A stretch of 64,000 nt of DNA from CAVZTA01 sp963778025 (GTDB lineage: Bacteria > Chloroflexota > Limnocylindria > Limnocylindrales > CSP1-4): positions 28,638 to 92,637 of the forward strand of contig CAVZTA010000018.1 in the NCBI GenBank assembly GCA_963778025.1, in the 5' to 3' direction. Below are positions 9,032 to 20,158 of this stretch, piece after piece (position 1 is the first letter of the stretch; every line of letters begins with the position of its first letter). The notes under the pieces were generated by a model, which saw nothing but the letters and a program-made list of their open reading frames with translations, did not search any database and was not told the DNA's origin. The position numbers were made by a program, and so were the translations under genes.

Positions 9032-10691
9032 TCAGGCTAGCGCGCTCGACGTCCGTCCAGCGTCCAGGACCAGGACCGTATCGGCGTGACGGATCACGGC
9101 CTCGCGGTGCGAGATGAGGAGCGTGGTGCGGCCACGCATGAAGCTTTCGAGCGACACCAGGAGGCGCTCTTCGGTCGACACGTCGATGTCCGCGGTCGGC
9201 TCGTCGAGGACGAGGACCGGCGCGTCCTTGATGATCGCCCGGGCGATCGCGAGCCGGCGTCGCTCGCCGCCGCTGAGGCGCACGCCGTCCTCCCCGATCC
9301 GCGTCTCGTAGCCGAGCGGGAGCGTCATGATGAAGTCGTGGAGCTGGGCCTGCCGGCACGCGAGCTCGACGCGCTCGTCGGTGACGTCCGCGTCGGCGAC
9401 CGCAAGGTTGTCGCGGATCGTGGCGTCGAACAGGTGCACATGCTGGGACACGACGCCGAGCATCCGCCGGACATCGTCCGCGCGAAGGTCGTGCACGTCG
9501 CGGCCGCCGATCCGGATCGAGCCGCGGTCCGACTCCCAGAAGCGCAGCAGCAGGTTGACGAGCGTCGTCTTGCCCGACCCGCTCGGACCGACGAGCGCGA
9601 GGCTCTGACCGTCCGGGATGGTGAAGCTCACGTCGTCGAGGATCGGGCCGGACGTCGCGTCGTAGGCGAATCGCAGGTCCCGGACCTCCAGCCCGAACGC
9701 CGCCGGGAGCGGTTCGGGGACGATCGGGTCGATCACGGTCGGCGCGACGTCGGTCAGCGCGAACAGCCGGCGACCCGCCGCATCGCTCGTGTGAAGGAGC
9801 TGCAACGACAGGGACAGGGGCTCGACGGCCTCGAATGCTGCGACGGCGGCGAGCGGCAGGAGTGCGAGGTACACGCCATCGAGCGCGCCACGATCGACGA
9901 GCGAGATCGCGACCGCGAGGATGACCACGCCGCACAAGCTCGTCAGGAGGGCCGCCAGGCCCGCGCTGATCCCGCGCAGCGCCGCCAGCCGCTCAGCCTG
10001 GCGTTCGAGCGCCCGACCGGTCGCGAGCGCCGACGCGCGATGGCGGCTCGCCGCATCGAGCGCGATGAGGTCGGCGAGGCCCTGGACCTCGTCGACGATC
10101 AGCGCCGAGAGTTCCGCACGACGCTCGATGAACGCGACCGCCGGATCGCGTGACAGACGCTGGACGAGGATGGGCACGACGATCCCCGTCAGCACGAGGA
10201 ACGCCAGCAGGACGACGCCGAGCAGGACATCGAACGTGCCCAGCCACACGGACGCCGCGGCGACGACGAGGGCGGCCGTGATGGGCGGCACCAGCACCTG
10301 GACGTAGAAGCGCTCGAGGGTCTCGACGTCGGCGACGACCCTGCGTGAGCAGGTCGCCGCTGCGATGGCTGGTCAGCCGCGCGGGTGCGATGGGCTCGAT
10401 CGAGGCGTAGAACCAGACGCGCAGGTCGGCCAGGATGCGCAGGGTCGCGGCGTGGGTGACGTAGCGCTCGAGGTATCGGAAGACCGCGCGCGAGATCGCG
10501 AGGACGCGGACGGCGGTGATCGCGAGGGCGACCTCGGCGACGTTGGTCACGAGCGCGGCCTTGCTGATCAGGTAGGCGGCGGTCGCCAGCAGCGCGATGT
10601 TCGAGCCGATCGCCGCGAAGCCGAGCAGCGCGCCGACCGCGATGGACCAGCGTCGGCCGGCGACGAGTCGGACCAGCCGCACGAGCGTCAC
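9032..10691 (-). CDS. cydC: Thiol reductant ABC exporter subunit CydC, one frameshift
   Basis: CydC and CydD form the heterodimeric exporter of cysteine and glutathione needed for cytochrome bd assembly. The N-terminal membrane domain starts MTLVRLVRLVAGRRW and runs to about 10345, where one extra base interrupts GDLLT-RVVADVETLERFYVQVLVPP. The rest holds the ATPase domain with Walker A GPSGSGKTT, signature LSGGERRRLAIARA, Walker B VLVLDEPTADID and the H-loop ISHRE. The corrected length is 552 residues, normal for the family. The start overlaps the cydD stop by four bases, indicating translational coupling. It is the last gene of cydABDC. Confidence 0.9.
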
Positions 10692-12425
10692 GGGACGGCC
10701 TCGACGGGCGGGGGAGGGATCCGTGCGGGCCGGGTCAAGCCGCGCGCGTCGCCCGCGCCCGCCGTCACGAGCGCCGACTCGGCGACGCGTCCGTCGCGAA
10801 GGATGACCACCTGGTCGGCCGCCTCCGCCAGTCGCGTCCGATGCGTGATGACGATGACCGTGCGCCGAGGCGTCAGGCGGGCGATCGTGTCGGCGATGGC
10901 GGCTTCCGCGGCGGCGTCCAGATGCGCTGTCGGCTCGTCGAGGATGAGCAGCGGCGCGTCGATGAGCAGCGCCCGGGCGATCGCGATCCGTTGACGCTCG
11001 CCTCCGCTGAGTCGGATCCCGCCTTCGCCCACGGGCGTCGCGTAGCCGTTCGGGAGCGCCTCGATGAACGCCGCTGCGTGCGCCGCCGCGGCGACACGCT
11101 GGACATCTTCGATGGCCGCATCGGGGCGCCCCAACCGGATGTTCTCGGCGATCGTGCCGTGGAACAGGCGAGGAGCCTGGGGTACCCAGGCGACGTGGTG
11201 TCGCCAGTCCGCGATGTCGATGGTCGCGAGCGGCAGATCCCCCACCCGGATCGTCCCGGCGTCAGGTTCGATGAAGCGCAGCAGGAGGCTCACGATGGTC
11301 GACTTGCCGGCACCCGTCGTGCCCACGATGGCCAGGCTCCGGCCGGCGGGGACCACGAAGCTCAGGTCACGGACGGCGGCATGCGGGCGACCGGCGTAGG
11401 CATACGTGACCCGCTCGAACCGGATCGACGGCGGCTCGGCGGTCGTCATGACGATCCGCAGGCGGCGGTGACGGAGACCCGCTCGCGGCCGCGGCGGCGC
11501 TCGCCTCCTGGGCGCCCGGCACCGCGTCCGCGCCGAGGATGTCGAAGATCCGTTCGGCGGCCGCTCGTCCCGAGCCGCCGGCGTGGTAGCGGACCGCGAG
11601 CTGGCGGATGGGCAGGAAGAATTCGGGGCAGATGACGAGGACCGCCAACGCCCGCTCGAACGGCATCGTGCCGGCCATGAGGCGAAGGCTGATCTCGACC
11701 GCCACGAGGGCGACCGCGAGCGCGGCACCCCATTCGAGCACGAGGCTCGTCTGGAACGCCGTCCGCAGGACCTCCATGGTCGTCTCGCCGTAGCGACGGC
11801 TGATCGAGCGCATGGTCTCGGCCTGTTCGGCGCTGCGGCCGAACATCTTGAGCGTCCCGATCCCGCCCAGGACGTCGAGGAAGAACGCGCTCAACCAGCG
11901 CAGCTCGAGGAAGCGTCGCCGGCTGATCTGACGGGTGCGCTGGCCGATCAGGGCCAACAGGAGCAGGAGGAATGGACCGGTCACGAGCAGGATCACCGCG
12001 GTCGGTGGGTCGATCACCCCCACGACGCCGAGGACCAAGAGCGGCACGAACACGGCGAGCAGCCGCGCGGGCTGATAGGACGCCGCCCACAGGTCGACGG
12101 CCTGGAGGCCGTCCACGATGACGCTCGACAGCTCGCCACTGTGCTCACGGCTCGTATGGACCGGGCCGAGCACGAACAGGCGAGCGGTGAGGTCGCGACG
12201 CAGGGCGCCGGTCAGCCGGTTGGCGCCCCGTTGCCCGGCGAGCTCGGCGCCGAACAGCACGAACGCGCGGATGCAGGCGATCACGACCAGCACGATGAGG
12301 AGCGGCCCGACCTCCGCCAGCGACCGTCCGCCTCGGAACACCTCCGCGACGACGGCGCTCAGGACATAGGCGCCGGCGACGACGAGCGCGGCCGCGCCGA
12401 GGCCGGCCGCCACCCCAGCACCCAT
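10688..12425 (-). CDS. cydD: Thiol reductant ABC exporter subunit CydD, one frameshift
   Basis: This is the second half of the CydDC exporter. The membrane domain (about residues 1-300) includes GPVHTSREHSGELSSVIVDG. The ATPase domain has Walker A GTTGAGKST, Q-loop WVPQAPRLFHGT, signature LSGGERQRIAIARA, Walker B LLILDEPTAHLD and H-loop VITHR. The two parts lie in adjacent frames joined near 11470; the corrected length is 578 residues. The codons just upstream of ATG 12425 read ERRLLAYDPSSRRW, which looks like genuine CydD N-terminus, so the true start may be about 75 nt further upstream, hidden by another indel. It lies about 100 bp downstream of cydB. Confidence 0.88.
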
Positions 12426-12531
12426 CCACCGTCGGCTGCTCGGGTCATAGGCGAGCAGCCGCCGTTCCGCGGTCGGGCTGGCCTCGTCCGGGTGGACGCA
12501 TCGTGGAACGTGCCGGCCGACGGTCGGCGGG

Positions 12532-13551
<1,020 letters not shown>

Positions 13552-13552
<1 letters not shown>

Positions 13553-14998
13553 CACAGCTCCTTCGCGTCGGCGCGGTCGCGGCGGCGGAACACGTCACGG
13601 AACGTATCCGGCAGGCTCGACGCCTCGACCGTCTCCACCTCCTCGAGCGGCTCCGGCCCGCGCTGGATCTTCGCGTTGAGCAGGTACAGGAAGAGCACCA
13701 GCAGCAGCCCGTAGAGGATCACGAACATCCCGAGCGACAGCACCACGTCGATGGCGGTCAGCACGGGCGAATGGCCATCCGAGGTCAACAGGACGTTGTA
13801 GACGACCCAGGGTTGGCGCCCGATCTCGGCGGTCCACCAGCCGGCGATGATCGCCACTTCGACCAGGAAGACCGTGATCACGAACAGGCGCAGCACCCAG
13901 CGCGCGTCCCAGATGCGGCGCGGCCGATCCGGGTCGCCCTTCTTGCCCTTCCTGAGGAAGTAGAAGAGGCCACCCAGCAGCCCGATGGGCACGAACAGGG
14001 AGCCCAGCTCGAACATCAGGTGGTAGACCTGGAACAGCAGCGCGATCGGCGGCAGCGGCTGGCCAGGGAAGTCGTTGAGCCCCGTCACGTAGGCCTGCGG
14101 GTTGAAGTACGCCAGCACGCTCAGCAGGCAGGGGATCGAGATCCCACTGGTCGTCTGGGTCGCCACGTCGACCCAGCCGACGACGTACAGCGGAGCACAC
14201 GTCGTGCCCTGCCACAGGCCTTCCATCGACGCGAGCTTGACGGGCTGCTGGTGCGTGACCTCGATCGCCATGTTGGCGCCGAAGATGACCACGTTCGTGA
14301 TCGTGAACACGATGAAGAACGGCAGGGCCAGCTTGAGATTGGCCCGGGCCAGGTCAAGATGCCGCTTCTTCAGGAGGTACCACGCGCTGACGCTGAGCAT
14401 CAACGCAGCTCCCGCCGTCCAGGACGCGACGTAGACGTGGAGGAGGCGCGGGCATGAACGACGGCGTGAAGACGACGTCCGCGAAGGACGTCATGACCGC
14501 CCGTGCGGGCGCCGGGTCGCTGACGACCTCGAAGCCCTGCGGCGTCTGCATCCAGGAGTTCGCCATGAGGATCCACAGCGCACTGAAGTGGGCCCCGAAC
14601 ACGACCATGAACGTCGCGACGAACCACAGCCTCGGCCCGAGTCGGTTGCCGCCGAACAGCATCAGCCCGAGGAACCCGCCCTCCAGGGCGAAGGCGAACA
14701 CGCCCTCCGCGGCGAGCAGGCTGCCGAAGATGTTGCCGACGAAGCGCGAGTAGTCGGCCCAGTTCATCCCGAACTCGAACTCCTGGACGATGCCCGTCGC
14801 GACACCGATGGCGAAGATCAGGCCGTAGACCTTGGTCCAGAAGAAGGCCAGCTGGCGCCACTTCGGGTCTCTTGTGCGCAGATGGGCTCCCGACACGACG
14901 AGCAGCATCAGCCCCAGGCCCATCGAGAGCGGCGGGAAGATGAAGTGGAAGCTGGCGGTGAACGCGAACTGGATGCGGGACAGCAGCTCAGCGTCCAC
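13552..14998 (-). CDS. cydA: Cytochrome bd quinol oxidase subunit I (CydA), one frameshift
   Basis: CydA binds the three hemes and oxidises quinol. The GTG start gives MDAELLSRIQFAFTASFHFIF; His18 corresponds to the heme b595 ligand. One extra base near 14446 separates this part from LLHVYVASWTAGAALMLS, whose His is the heme b558 ligand; the second axial ligand is the Met of VYHLMFELG. GRQPWVVYNVLLT is the conserved segment after a short quinol-binding loop. The corrected length is 481 residues, typical of the short-loop class. AAAGG precedes the start. The gene heads the cydABDC operon, which would support respiration at low oxygen. Confidence 0.93.
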
Positions 14999-15055
14999 GG
15001 GCCCGGCCTTTCGCGGCTGCGGAGGCCGTCGATCCGGACATCGCCACTGCGCCGC

Positions 15056-15823
15056 TCAGAGCCCGACGCTGGCCTGCATCATCCCGCCGTCCGCGACATA
15101 GGTCGTCGCCGTGCCGTAGGACGCGCGGTCCGAGGCGAGGAACGCCACCAGACCGGCGATCTCCTCGGGTTCCGCGACGCGCCCGAGCGGGATGGCGCCC
15201 TCGAGCCTGGCGCGCGCGGCGGGGTCGGCGAGCGTCACCTCGTCGATCGGCGTGTGCACGGCGCCCGGCGCCACGCCGACGACGGTGATCCCGTGCGGCG
15301 CGAGCTCGACGCCCGCCGTCCGGGTGATCATCCGGACGCCGCCCTTGGCCGCGCAATACGGCGCGTTGCCGGGCATCGGCCAGTCCTCGTGGATCGACGA
15401 GATGTTGATGATCCGACCGCCGCCGCCCTGCTCGATCATCTGCTTGGCCGCGAGCTGCACGCCGAAGAACGCGCTCTTGAGGTCGATGCCGATGACCATG
15501 TCGAACTGGTGTTCGGTCGTCTCGAGCGTCGACGTGCGCGTCTCCATGCCCGCGTTGTTGACCATGATGTCGAGTCGCCCGAAGGCCTCGACGGTCTTGT
15601 CCACGAGCTTCTGGATGTCGGCCACCGATGACACGTCGGCCTGGACGGCCTGCGCCTTGCCGCCGGCGGCCTCGATCGCCTTGACCGTTTCAGCGGCGGC
15701 GGTCTCGTTCTTGTGGAAGTTGATGGTGACAGCGGCTCCCTGCTTGCCGAGTTCCACGCTGATCGCGTGCCCGATCCCGCTGTCACCGCCGGTGACGATG
15801 GCGGCCTTGCCCTGCAATGTCAT
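15056..15823 (-). CDS. SDR-family oxidoreductase, glucose 1-dehydrogenase-like
   Basis: This intact 255-residue short-chain dehydrogenase has the cofactor motif TGGDSGIG (residues 12-19), NNAG, and the catalytic Ser/Tyr/Lys set in INISSIHEDWPMPG and YCAAKGG. The overall pattern (MTLQGKAAIVTGGDSGIGHAI, ending VADGGMMQ) is that of glucose/ribitol dehydrogenases. It would oxidise a sugar or polyol with NAD(P)+. Its start overlaps the stop of an aldose-epimerase remnant, and it ends the minus-strand carbohydrate gene group. Exact substrate unknown. Confidence 0.88.
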   Translation of the reverse strand: MTLQGKAAIVTGGDSGIGHAISVELGKQGAAVTINFHKNETAAAETVKAIEAAGGKAQAVQADVSSVADIQKLVDKTVEAFGRLDIMVNNAGMETRTSTLETTEHQFDMVIGIDLKSAFFGVQLAAKQMIEQGGGGRIINISSIHEDWPMPGNAPYCAAKGGVRMITRTAGVELAPHGITVVGVAPGAVHTPIDEVTLADPAARARLEGAIPLGRVAEPEEIAGLVAFLASDRASYGTATTYVADGGMMQASVGL

Positions 15824-15966
15824 GCCCTTCCTCCACGTATCTCGATCGTTGGGGCGATCCCCCAGGTTCCGGTGAACGCATCCCCCGGTTCGAGACGGAT
15901 GAGCGCCTCGCCGGTCTGGAACGCATCGGGCGGACAGGTCATCGGCTCGATGGCCAGGCTGACCAT
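15820..15966 (-). pseudogene. C-terminal remnant of an aldose 1-epimerase
   Basis: The minus strand from ATG 15966 encodes 48 residues containing SLAIEPMTCPPDAFQTGEAL and RLEPGDAFTGTWGI, the characteristic last strands of aldose 1-epimerase (galactose mutarotase) proteins. The whole catalytic beta-sandwich upstream is missing; only 40 bp separate this piece from the MFS stop codon. Its stop overlaps the SDR start (ATGA arrangement). It could survive because it couples SDR translation. It is either a decayed gene or the edge of a deletion. Confidence 0.6.
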
Positions 15967-16006
15967 CAGGATCCCCCGGCTGTGAACGGCGTGACGACGG
16001 TCGGCG

Positions 16007-17185
16007 TCAGGTCGAGAGCGGACGACCTCGCACCACGCGGAAGGAGAGCAAGCCCATGACCAGCGCGACGATCGCCACGGCGCCGAAGATCGCCGTGAAG
16101 CTCAGCCCCGCGTGCTCCTCGAGCGGGCCGATCCCGAACGCCGCGAGTCCATAGCCCATCTGGTAGAAGGCGATCAGGAGCCCTGCGAGAGCCGCGAGCT
16201 CGCGCTGACCGAAGCTGATGGTCAAGGGCAGGAGCGCCGAGCAGCCAAGGCCCGCCAGGCCGAAGGCCAGGATGCCCGCGGGTAGCGAGCCCGATGGCAG
16301 GACGGCCAGGACCCCCATCGCCGCGGCGGCCACGAAGGGCAGCATCCGGTACGTGTTCGTCTGCGGGAAGGAGCGCTCGATCGCCGCGAACAGCACGCGT
16401 CCGACCGTGACCATGCCCCAGAAGGTCGTCAGCGCGAGAGACGCCACGGCCGTCGAGGCGCCCAGATCGCTCGACATGTACAGCGTCGCCCAGTTGCCGT
16501 TCGTCGTCTCCACGACTCCGTAGAGCAGCGCGAACCCGGCGAAGAGCCAGAAGCGCTGTGGCAACCCTGCCCGCGCGTTCCCGGCCGCCCGATCGCCGGA
16601 CGGACTCGGGATGGCGAGCGGGAGACCCAGGCTGAAGGCGATGAGCCCGGCCAGGAGCACCGCGACCACCGCGGGCAGGCCCCACCACAGGCCGAGGCCC
16701 AGGAAGACCGCCACGAGCACCGGCGCCAGCGCCGTGCCGAGGCCGAGCAATGCGTTCAGGTACAGGACCGCGCGGTCTGCCGCCGCGGCGAAGAACGCCG
16801 CCGCGTACTCGTTGATCGCCGGGACCGTCAGGCCGAAGCCGATCCCGAGGCTCGTCGTGGCCAGCAGGAGGATCGCATAGGGCAGCGCGCCCGCTCCGAT
16901 GAAGGACTGGCTGATGACGAGCAGCGACATCGCCGCCAGGTCCCCGACGAGCCCGGCCAGGAACACCTGCTTGATGCTGAACCTGCCGATGAGGGTCGGC
17001 CCGGCGAGGGCCGAACCGATGGCCGCGAGCGCCTGTGGCAGGAACAGCCCGCCGTAGGCCGTGCTGGTCAGCCCGTAGTACTCCGGGCTCGTGAGGATCG
17101 AGCTCGCAGCAGGGAACGTGACCAGCGCGACTCCCTGGACGAGCCCCGCTGCGTAGACCGCGACGACCTCGCGTCGACCCGCCAT
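16007..17185 (-). CDS. MFS transporter
   Basis: This intact 392-residue protein has about twelve membrane helices. The family is recognised from the overall helix pattern and the central loop (about residues 195-215, rich in Ser, Gly and Arg) between two six-helix halves, with motif-like segments GPTLIGRFSIKQVFLAGLVGD and GMVTVGRVLFAAIERS. The fucose permease-like/FHS branch is plausible from GLTSTAYGGLFLP and from TISFGQRELA. It lies directly after the GMC gene (about 27 bp) in a carbohydrate-related operon, so a sugar or sugar acid is the likely substrate; this is inference from context. Confidence 0.82.
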   Translation of the reverse strand: MAGRREVVAVYAAGLVQGVALVTFPAASSILTSPEYYGLTSTAYGGLFLPQALAAIGSALAGPTLIGRFSIKQVFLAGLVGDLAAMSLLVISQSFIGAGALPYAILLLATTSLGIGFGLTVPAINEYAAAFFAAAADRAVLYLNALLGLGTALAPVLVAVFLGLGLWWGLPAVVAVLLAGLIAFSLGLPLAIPSPSGDRAAGNARAGLPQRFWLFAGFALLYGVVETTNGNWATLYMSSDLGASTAVASLALTTFWGMVTVGRVLFAAIERSFPQTNTYRMLPFVAAAAMGVLAVLPSGSLPAGILAFGLAGLGCSALLPLTISFGQRELAALAGLLIAFYQMGYGLAAFGIGPLEEHAGLSFTAIFGAVAIVALVMGLLSFRVVRGRPLST

Positions 17186-17212
17186 CGGCTTCGAGCATCG
17201 ATGGGGACTGGA

Positions 17213-18818
17213 CTAGCGCGGCGACCCGGCGCCGACCGGAACGGCTTCCGCCGGAGGCAGCCCCAAGCCGCTCGAGCAGGTGGTCGCCGACGCGCAACGC
17301 GTTGGCGATCGCCGTGAGGGCCGGGTTCACCGCGCCGATGCTCGGGAAGAAGCTGGTGTCGACGACGTACAGGTTGTCGAGCTCGTGGGCCTTGCAGTCG
17401 ACGTCGAGGACGGAGGAGGTCGGATCGGCCCCGAATCGCACGGTGCCCGCCTGGTGAGCGACGCCCGCGATCGGGATGTCGTTCTTGAGGTAGGTCGTGC
17501 GCGGCAGCAGGTGGTCGGGGTGCATGCCCAGGTGGCCGAGCATCGACTTGAGCTTGCCGTACAGCTGCTTCTTCGGTTCCTGGTTGTTGTAGGTGTAGGC
17601 GAGGGTGATGTTGCCGTCCCGGGCGAGCGTCACGCGGTTCTCGGGACGCGGCAGGTCCTCGGTCGACAACCAGAAGTCGACGGCGTGCGTGGCCACCTCG
17701 TCGAGCGAGAAGGTCGGCGCGAGCTTGGTCTGGATCGGCTTCTCGCCACGGAACATCGGCGCGGTCGACTTGCCGACCATCTGGATGTTGCCCATCGGGT
17801 ACTCGAACCCGGGCATCCCGAAGTAGAAGTCGTTGACGCCGAGCGTCTTCTGGAACTTCGTCGGGTTCGGTTCCTTCGAGATGGCCAGGACGGCCGTGCT
17901 GTTGTGGAACATGTAGTTGCGGCCGACCTGGTCGGAGCCGTTGGCCAGGCCGTTCGGATGCCGGTCGCTCGCCGAGGCGAGCAGGAGGGCCGCGGAGTTC
18001 GCGGCGCCGGCGGAGACGACGACGATGTCGCCCGTGAACGTGGTCCGCTCGCCCGCGTGGTCGACCTCGACACCGGTGACGGTCGTTCCCGCGCCGTCCG
18101 TGATCAGGCGGGTCGCCCGGGCGTTCGTGATGAGCGTGACGTTGGGATGCTGGAGTGCCGGACGGACGCCGAAGATCTCGGCGTCGGACTTGCCCATCAC
18201 GAGCGACGGGAACCCGTCACACGTCTGGCATCGGATACACACGCTGTTGGGCCGATCGCCTTCGAGCAGCCGGATGCCGCACGGGGCGTGGAACGGGTGG
18301 TACCCGGCGCGCTCCAGGTCGTCCGAGAGCTGCTGGATGCGCGGCTCGTGCGTGACGGCAGGGAAGGGGTAGGCACCGCTCGCCCGGGGCTCGGTCGGAT
18401 CCTCGGTGTGGTCGCCGTGGACCTCGTACAGCCGTTCCGCCTTCGTGTAGTAGGGCTCGAACTCGTCATACGAGATGGGCCACGCGGGCGAGATCCCGTC
18501 GTGGTGACGGAGCTCGCCGAAGTCCTGCGCGCGGAGCCGGTAGAGCGCCGCGCCGTAGAACTTGGTCTGGCCGCCGACGTAGTAGTGGATGCCCGGCTGG
18601 AAGGCCTTGCCGTGGTCGTCGTACCACGTGTCCTTGGCCACGTAGCGGTTCTTGACGAAGACCTCGTCGGCGTCCCAGTTCTCGATCTCGCGCGGCAGCC
18701 AGTCACCGCGCTCGAGGATCAGGATCCGCTTGCCGGATGGCGCCAGGTGCCCGGCGAGCGTGCCACCGCCTGCGCCGCTGCCGATGATGATGACGTCGTA
18801 GTCCCGCTCGCCGATCAT
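17213..18818 (-). CDS. GMC-family oxidoreductase (FAD), C-terminal frameshift
   Basis: The glucose-methanol-choline family oxidises sugars, alcohols or choline using FAD. The N-terminal Rossmann motif DVIIIGSGAGGGTLAGHL and LILERGDW bind FAD. A cysteine cluster CIRCQTCDGFPS follows at about residue 185. The C-terminal domain has the catalytic histidine in HQAGTVRFG and NPALTAIANALRVGD. In the main frame there is no stop after this; a single extra base in a GGGG run near 17262 would lead to TAG at 17213, giving 534 residues. The start overlaps the NDH-2 stop (ATGA), so the two are translationally coupled and electrons may pass to quinone together. The substrate is unknown. Confidence 0.88.
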
Positions 18819-20158
18819 GTCGTACCTCGCTGCGACCCCGCGCCGACCGGCGTGGCTTCCTGCTCTTCGTCGTCGTCGCCCCAGTCGATCCGAGACTCGT
18901 CGCTCCGATCGAGCATCTGGGCGCCGCGCGTCTTGCCGAAGTAGTCGCCCGCCCACGCGACGAACGCGTTGACGCGGTTCTGGCCGCCGGACATCAGGGC
19001 GGCATGGACGCCCAGCCAGGCCGCGAAGGCGAGCTTGCCGTGGATCTCCGCGCCGTGGACGTTCGCGACGGCGGCCCCTCGGCCGATCATCGCCATCGTG
19101 CCCTTGTCGAGGTAGTGGAACGGCGAGCCCGACTTGCCGTCGATCGCGGCGCGGATGTTCTTGGCGGCGTGCTCGCCGCTCTGCATCGCGACGGACCCGA
19201 GTTGCGGATGCGTCTTGCCCGCGGCCTTCGTGTCGGGGATGTTCGCGATGTCGCCGGCGACGTAGACGCCCGGGAAGCCGGCGACCGCCAGGTCGGGTCC
19301 GACGTCGATGCGCCCACCCCGGCCCTGCGCCATGCCCGACGTGCCGGCGATCGGCGCGGCCTTCAGGCCACCGCCCCACACGACGCACCGCGTCTTGATC
19401 GTCGACCCGTCGCTGAGGGTCACATGGTCGGCGGCGATGGCCGTCACGCCCGTCCCGAACCGGAGGTCGACGCCGTCGTCCGCCAGGACCTTGGCGGTGT
19501 AGGTGTGGGCCTTGGCGGCGAACATCGACAGCAGCTCGGGGCCGTGGTTGACGAGATGGACCTTGGCCGCGCCCGGCGGCAGGTCGTGGTACTCGGTCGC
19601 GATGGTCGTGTTGATCATCTCGGCAAGCGCTCCCGCGACCTCGACACCGGTCGGACCACCACCGACGATCACGAAGTCCAGCGCGCCCTGGTCGATGAGC
19701 GCCCGATCGCGGTCGGCCTCCTCGAACAGGCTCAGGATGCGCGACCGGAGCCGCGTCGCGTCATCGAGCGAATAGAGCGGGTACGCATACTGATCGGCAC
19801 CCGGGGTGTGGAAGAACTCGGGCTGCGAGCCCGCGGCCAGGACGAGGTAGTCCGCGTCGAATGTCTGGCCATCGGTGAGGGTCACGGTGCGCGTCGTGGG
19901 GTCGATCCGCGCGGCCTCGCCGAGCTTGATCGCGAAGTTGCCATGCTTCCGTGCGGCCTTGCGCAGCGGATACGCGATGTCGCTGGCCGCGAGCATCGAG
20001 GTCGCGACCTGGTACAGGAGCGGCAGGAACTGGTGATAGTTGTTGCGATCGATCAGCGTGACGTCGATGTCGTCGTGTTTCGCCAGCTCGCGGGCCGCGC
20101 CGATGCCGGCGAATCCGCCGCCCACGACGACGACGCGCGTCGGTCCGGTCTGGGTCAT
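18815..20158 (-). CDS. ndh: Type II NADH:quinone oxidoreductase (NDH-2)
   Basis: This intact 447-residue flavoprotein has two dinucleotide-binding motifs, VVVVGGGFAGIGAA for FAD at residues 9-22 and FVIVGGGPTGVEVAG for NADH near 165, plus NNYHQFLPLLYQVAT, the YVAGDIANIP segment, and the C-terminal LGVHAALMSGG. It oxidises NADH at the membrane and reduces quinone without pumping protons. The start at 20158 lies where the upstream glucosidase frame probably ends, and the stop overlaps the GMC start. Together with cytochrome bd nearby it could form a short respiratory chain. Confidence 0.93.
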   Translation of the reverse strand: MTQTGPTRVVVVGGGFAGIGAARELAKHDDIDVTLIDRNNYHQFLPLLYQVATSMLAASDIAYPLRKAARKHGNFAIKLGEAARIDPTTRTVTLTDGQTFDADYLVLAAGSQPEFFHTPGADQYAYPLYSLDDATRLRSRILSLFEEADRDRALIDQGALDFVIVGGGPTGVEVAGALAEMINTTIATEYHDLPPGAAKVHLVNHGPELLSMFAAKAHTYTAKVLADDGVDLRFGTGVTAIAADHVTLSDGSTIKTRCVVWGGGLKAAPIAGTSGMAQGRGGRIDVGPDLAVAGFPGVYVAGDIANIPDTKAAGKTHPQLGSVAMQSGEHAAKNIRAAIDGKSGSPFHYLDKGTMAMIGRGAAVANVHGAEIHGKLAFAAWLGVHAALMSGGQNRVNAFVAWAGDYFGKTRGAQMLDRSDESRIDWGDDDEEQEATPVGAGSQRGTT

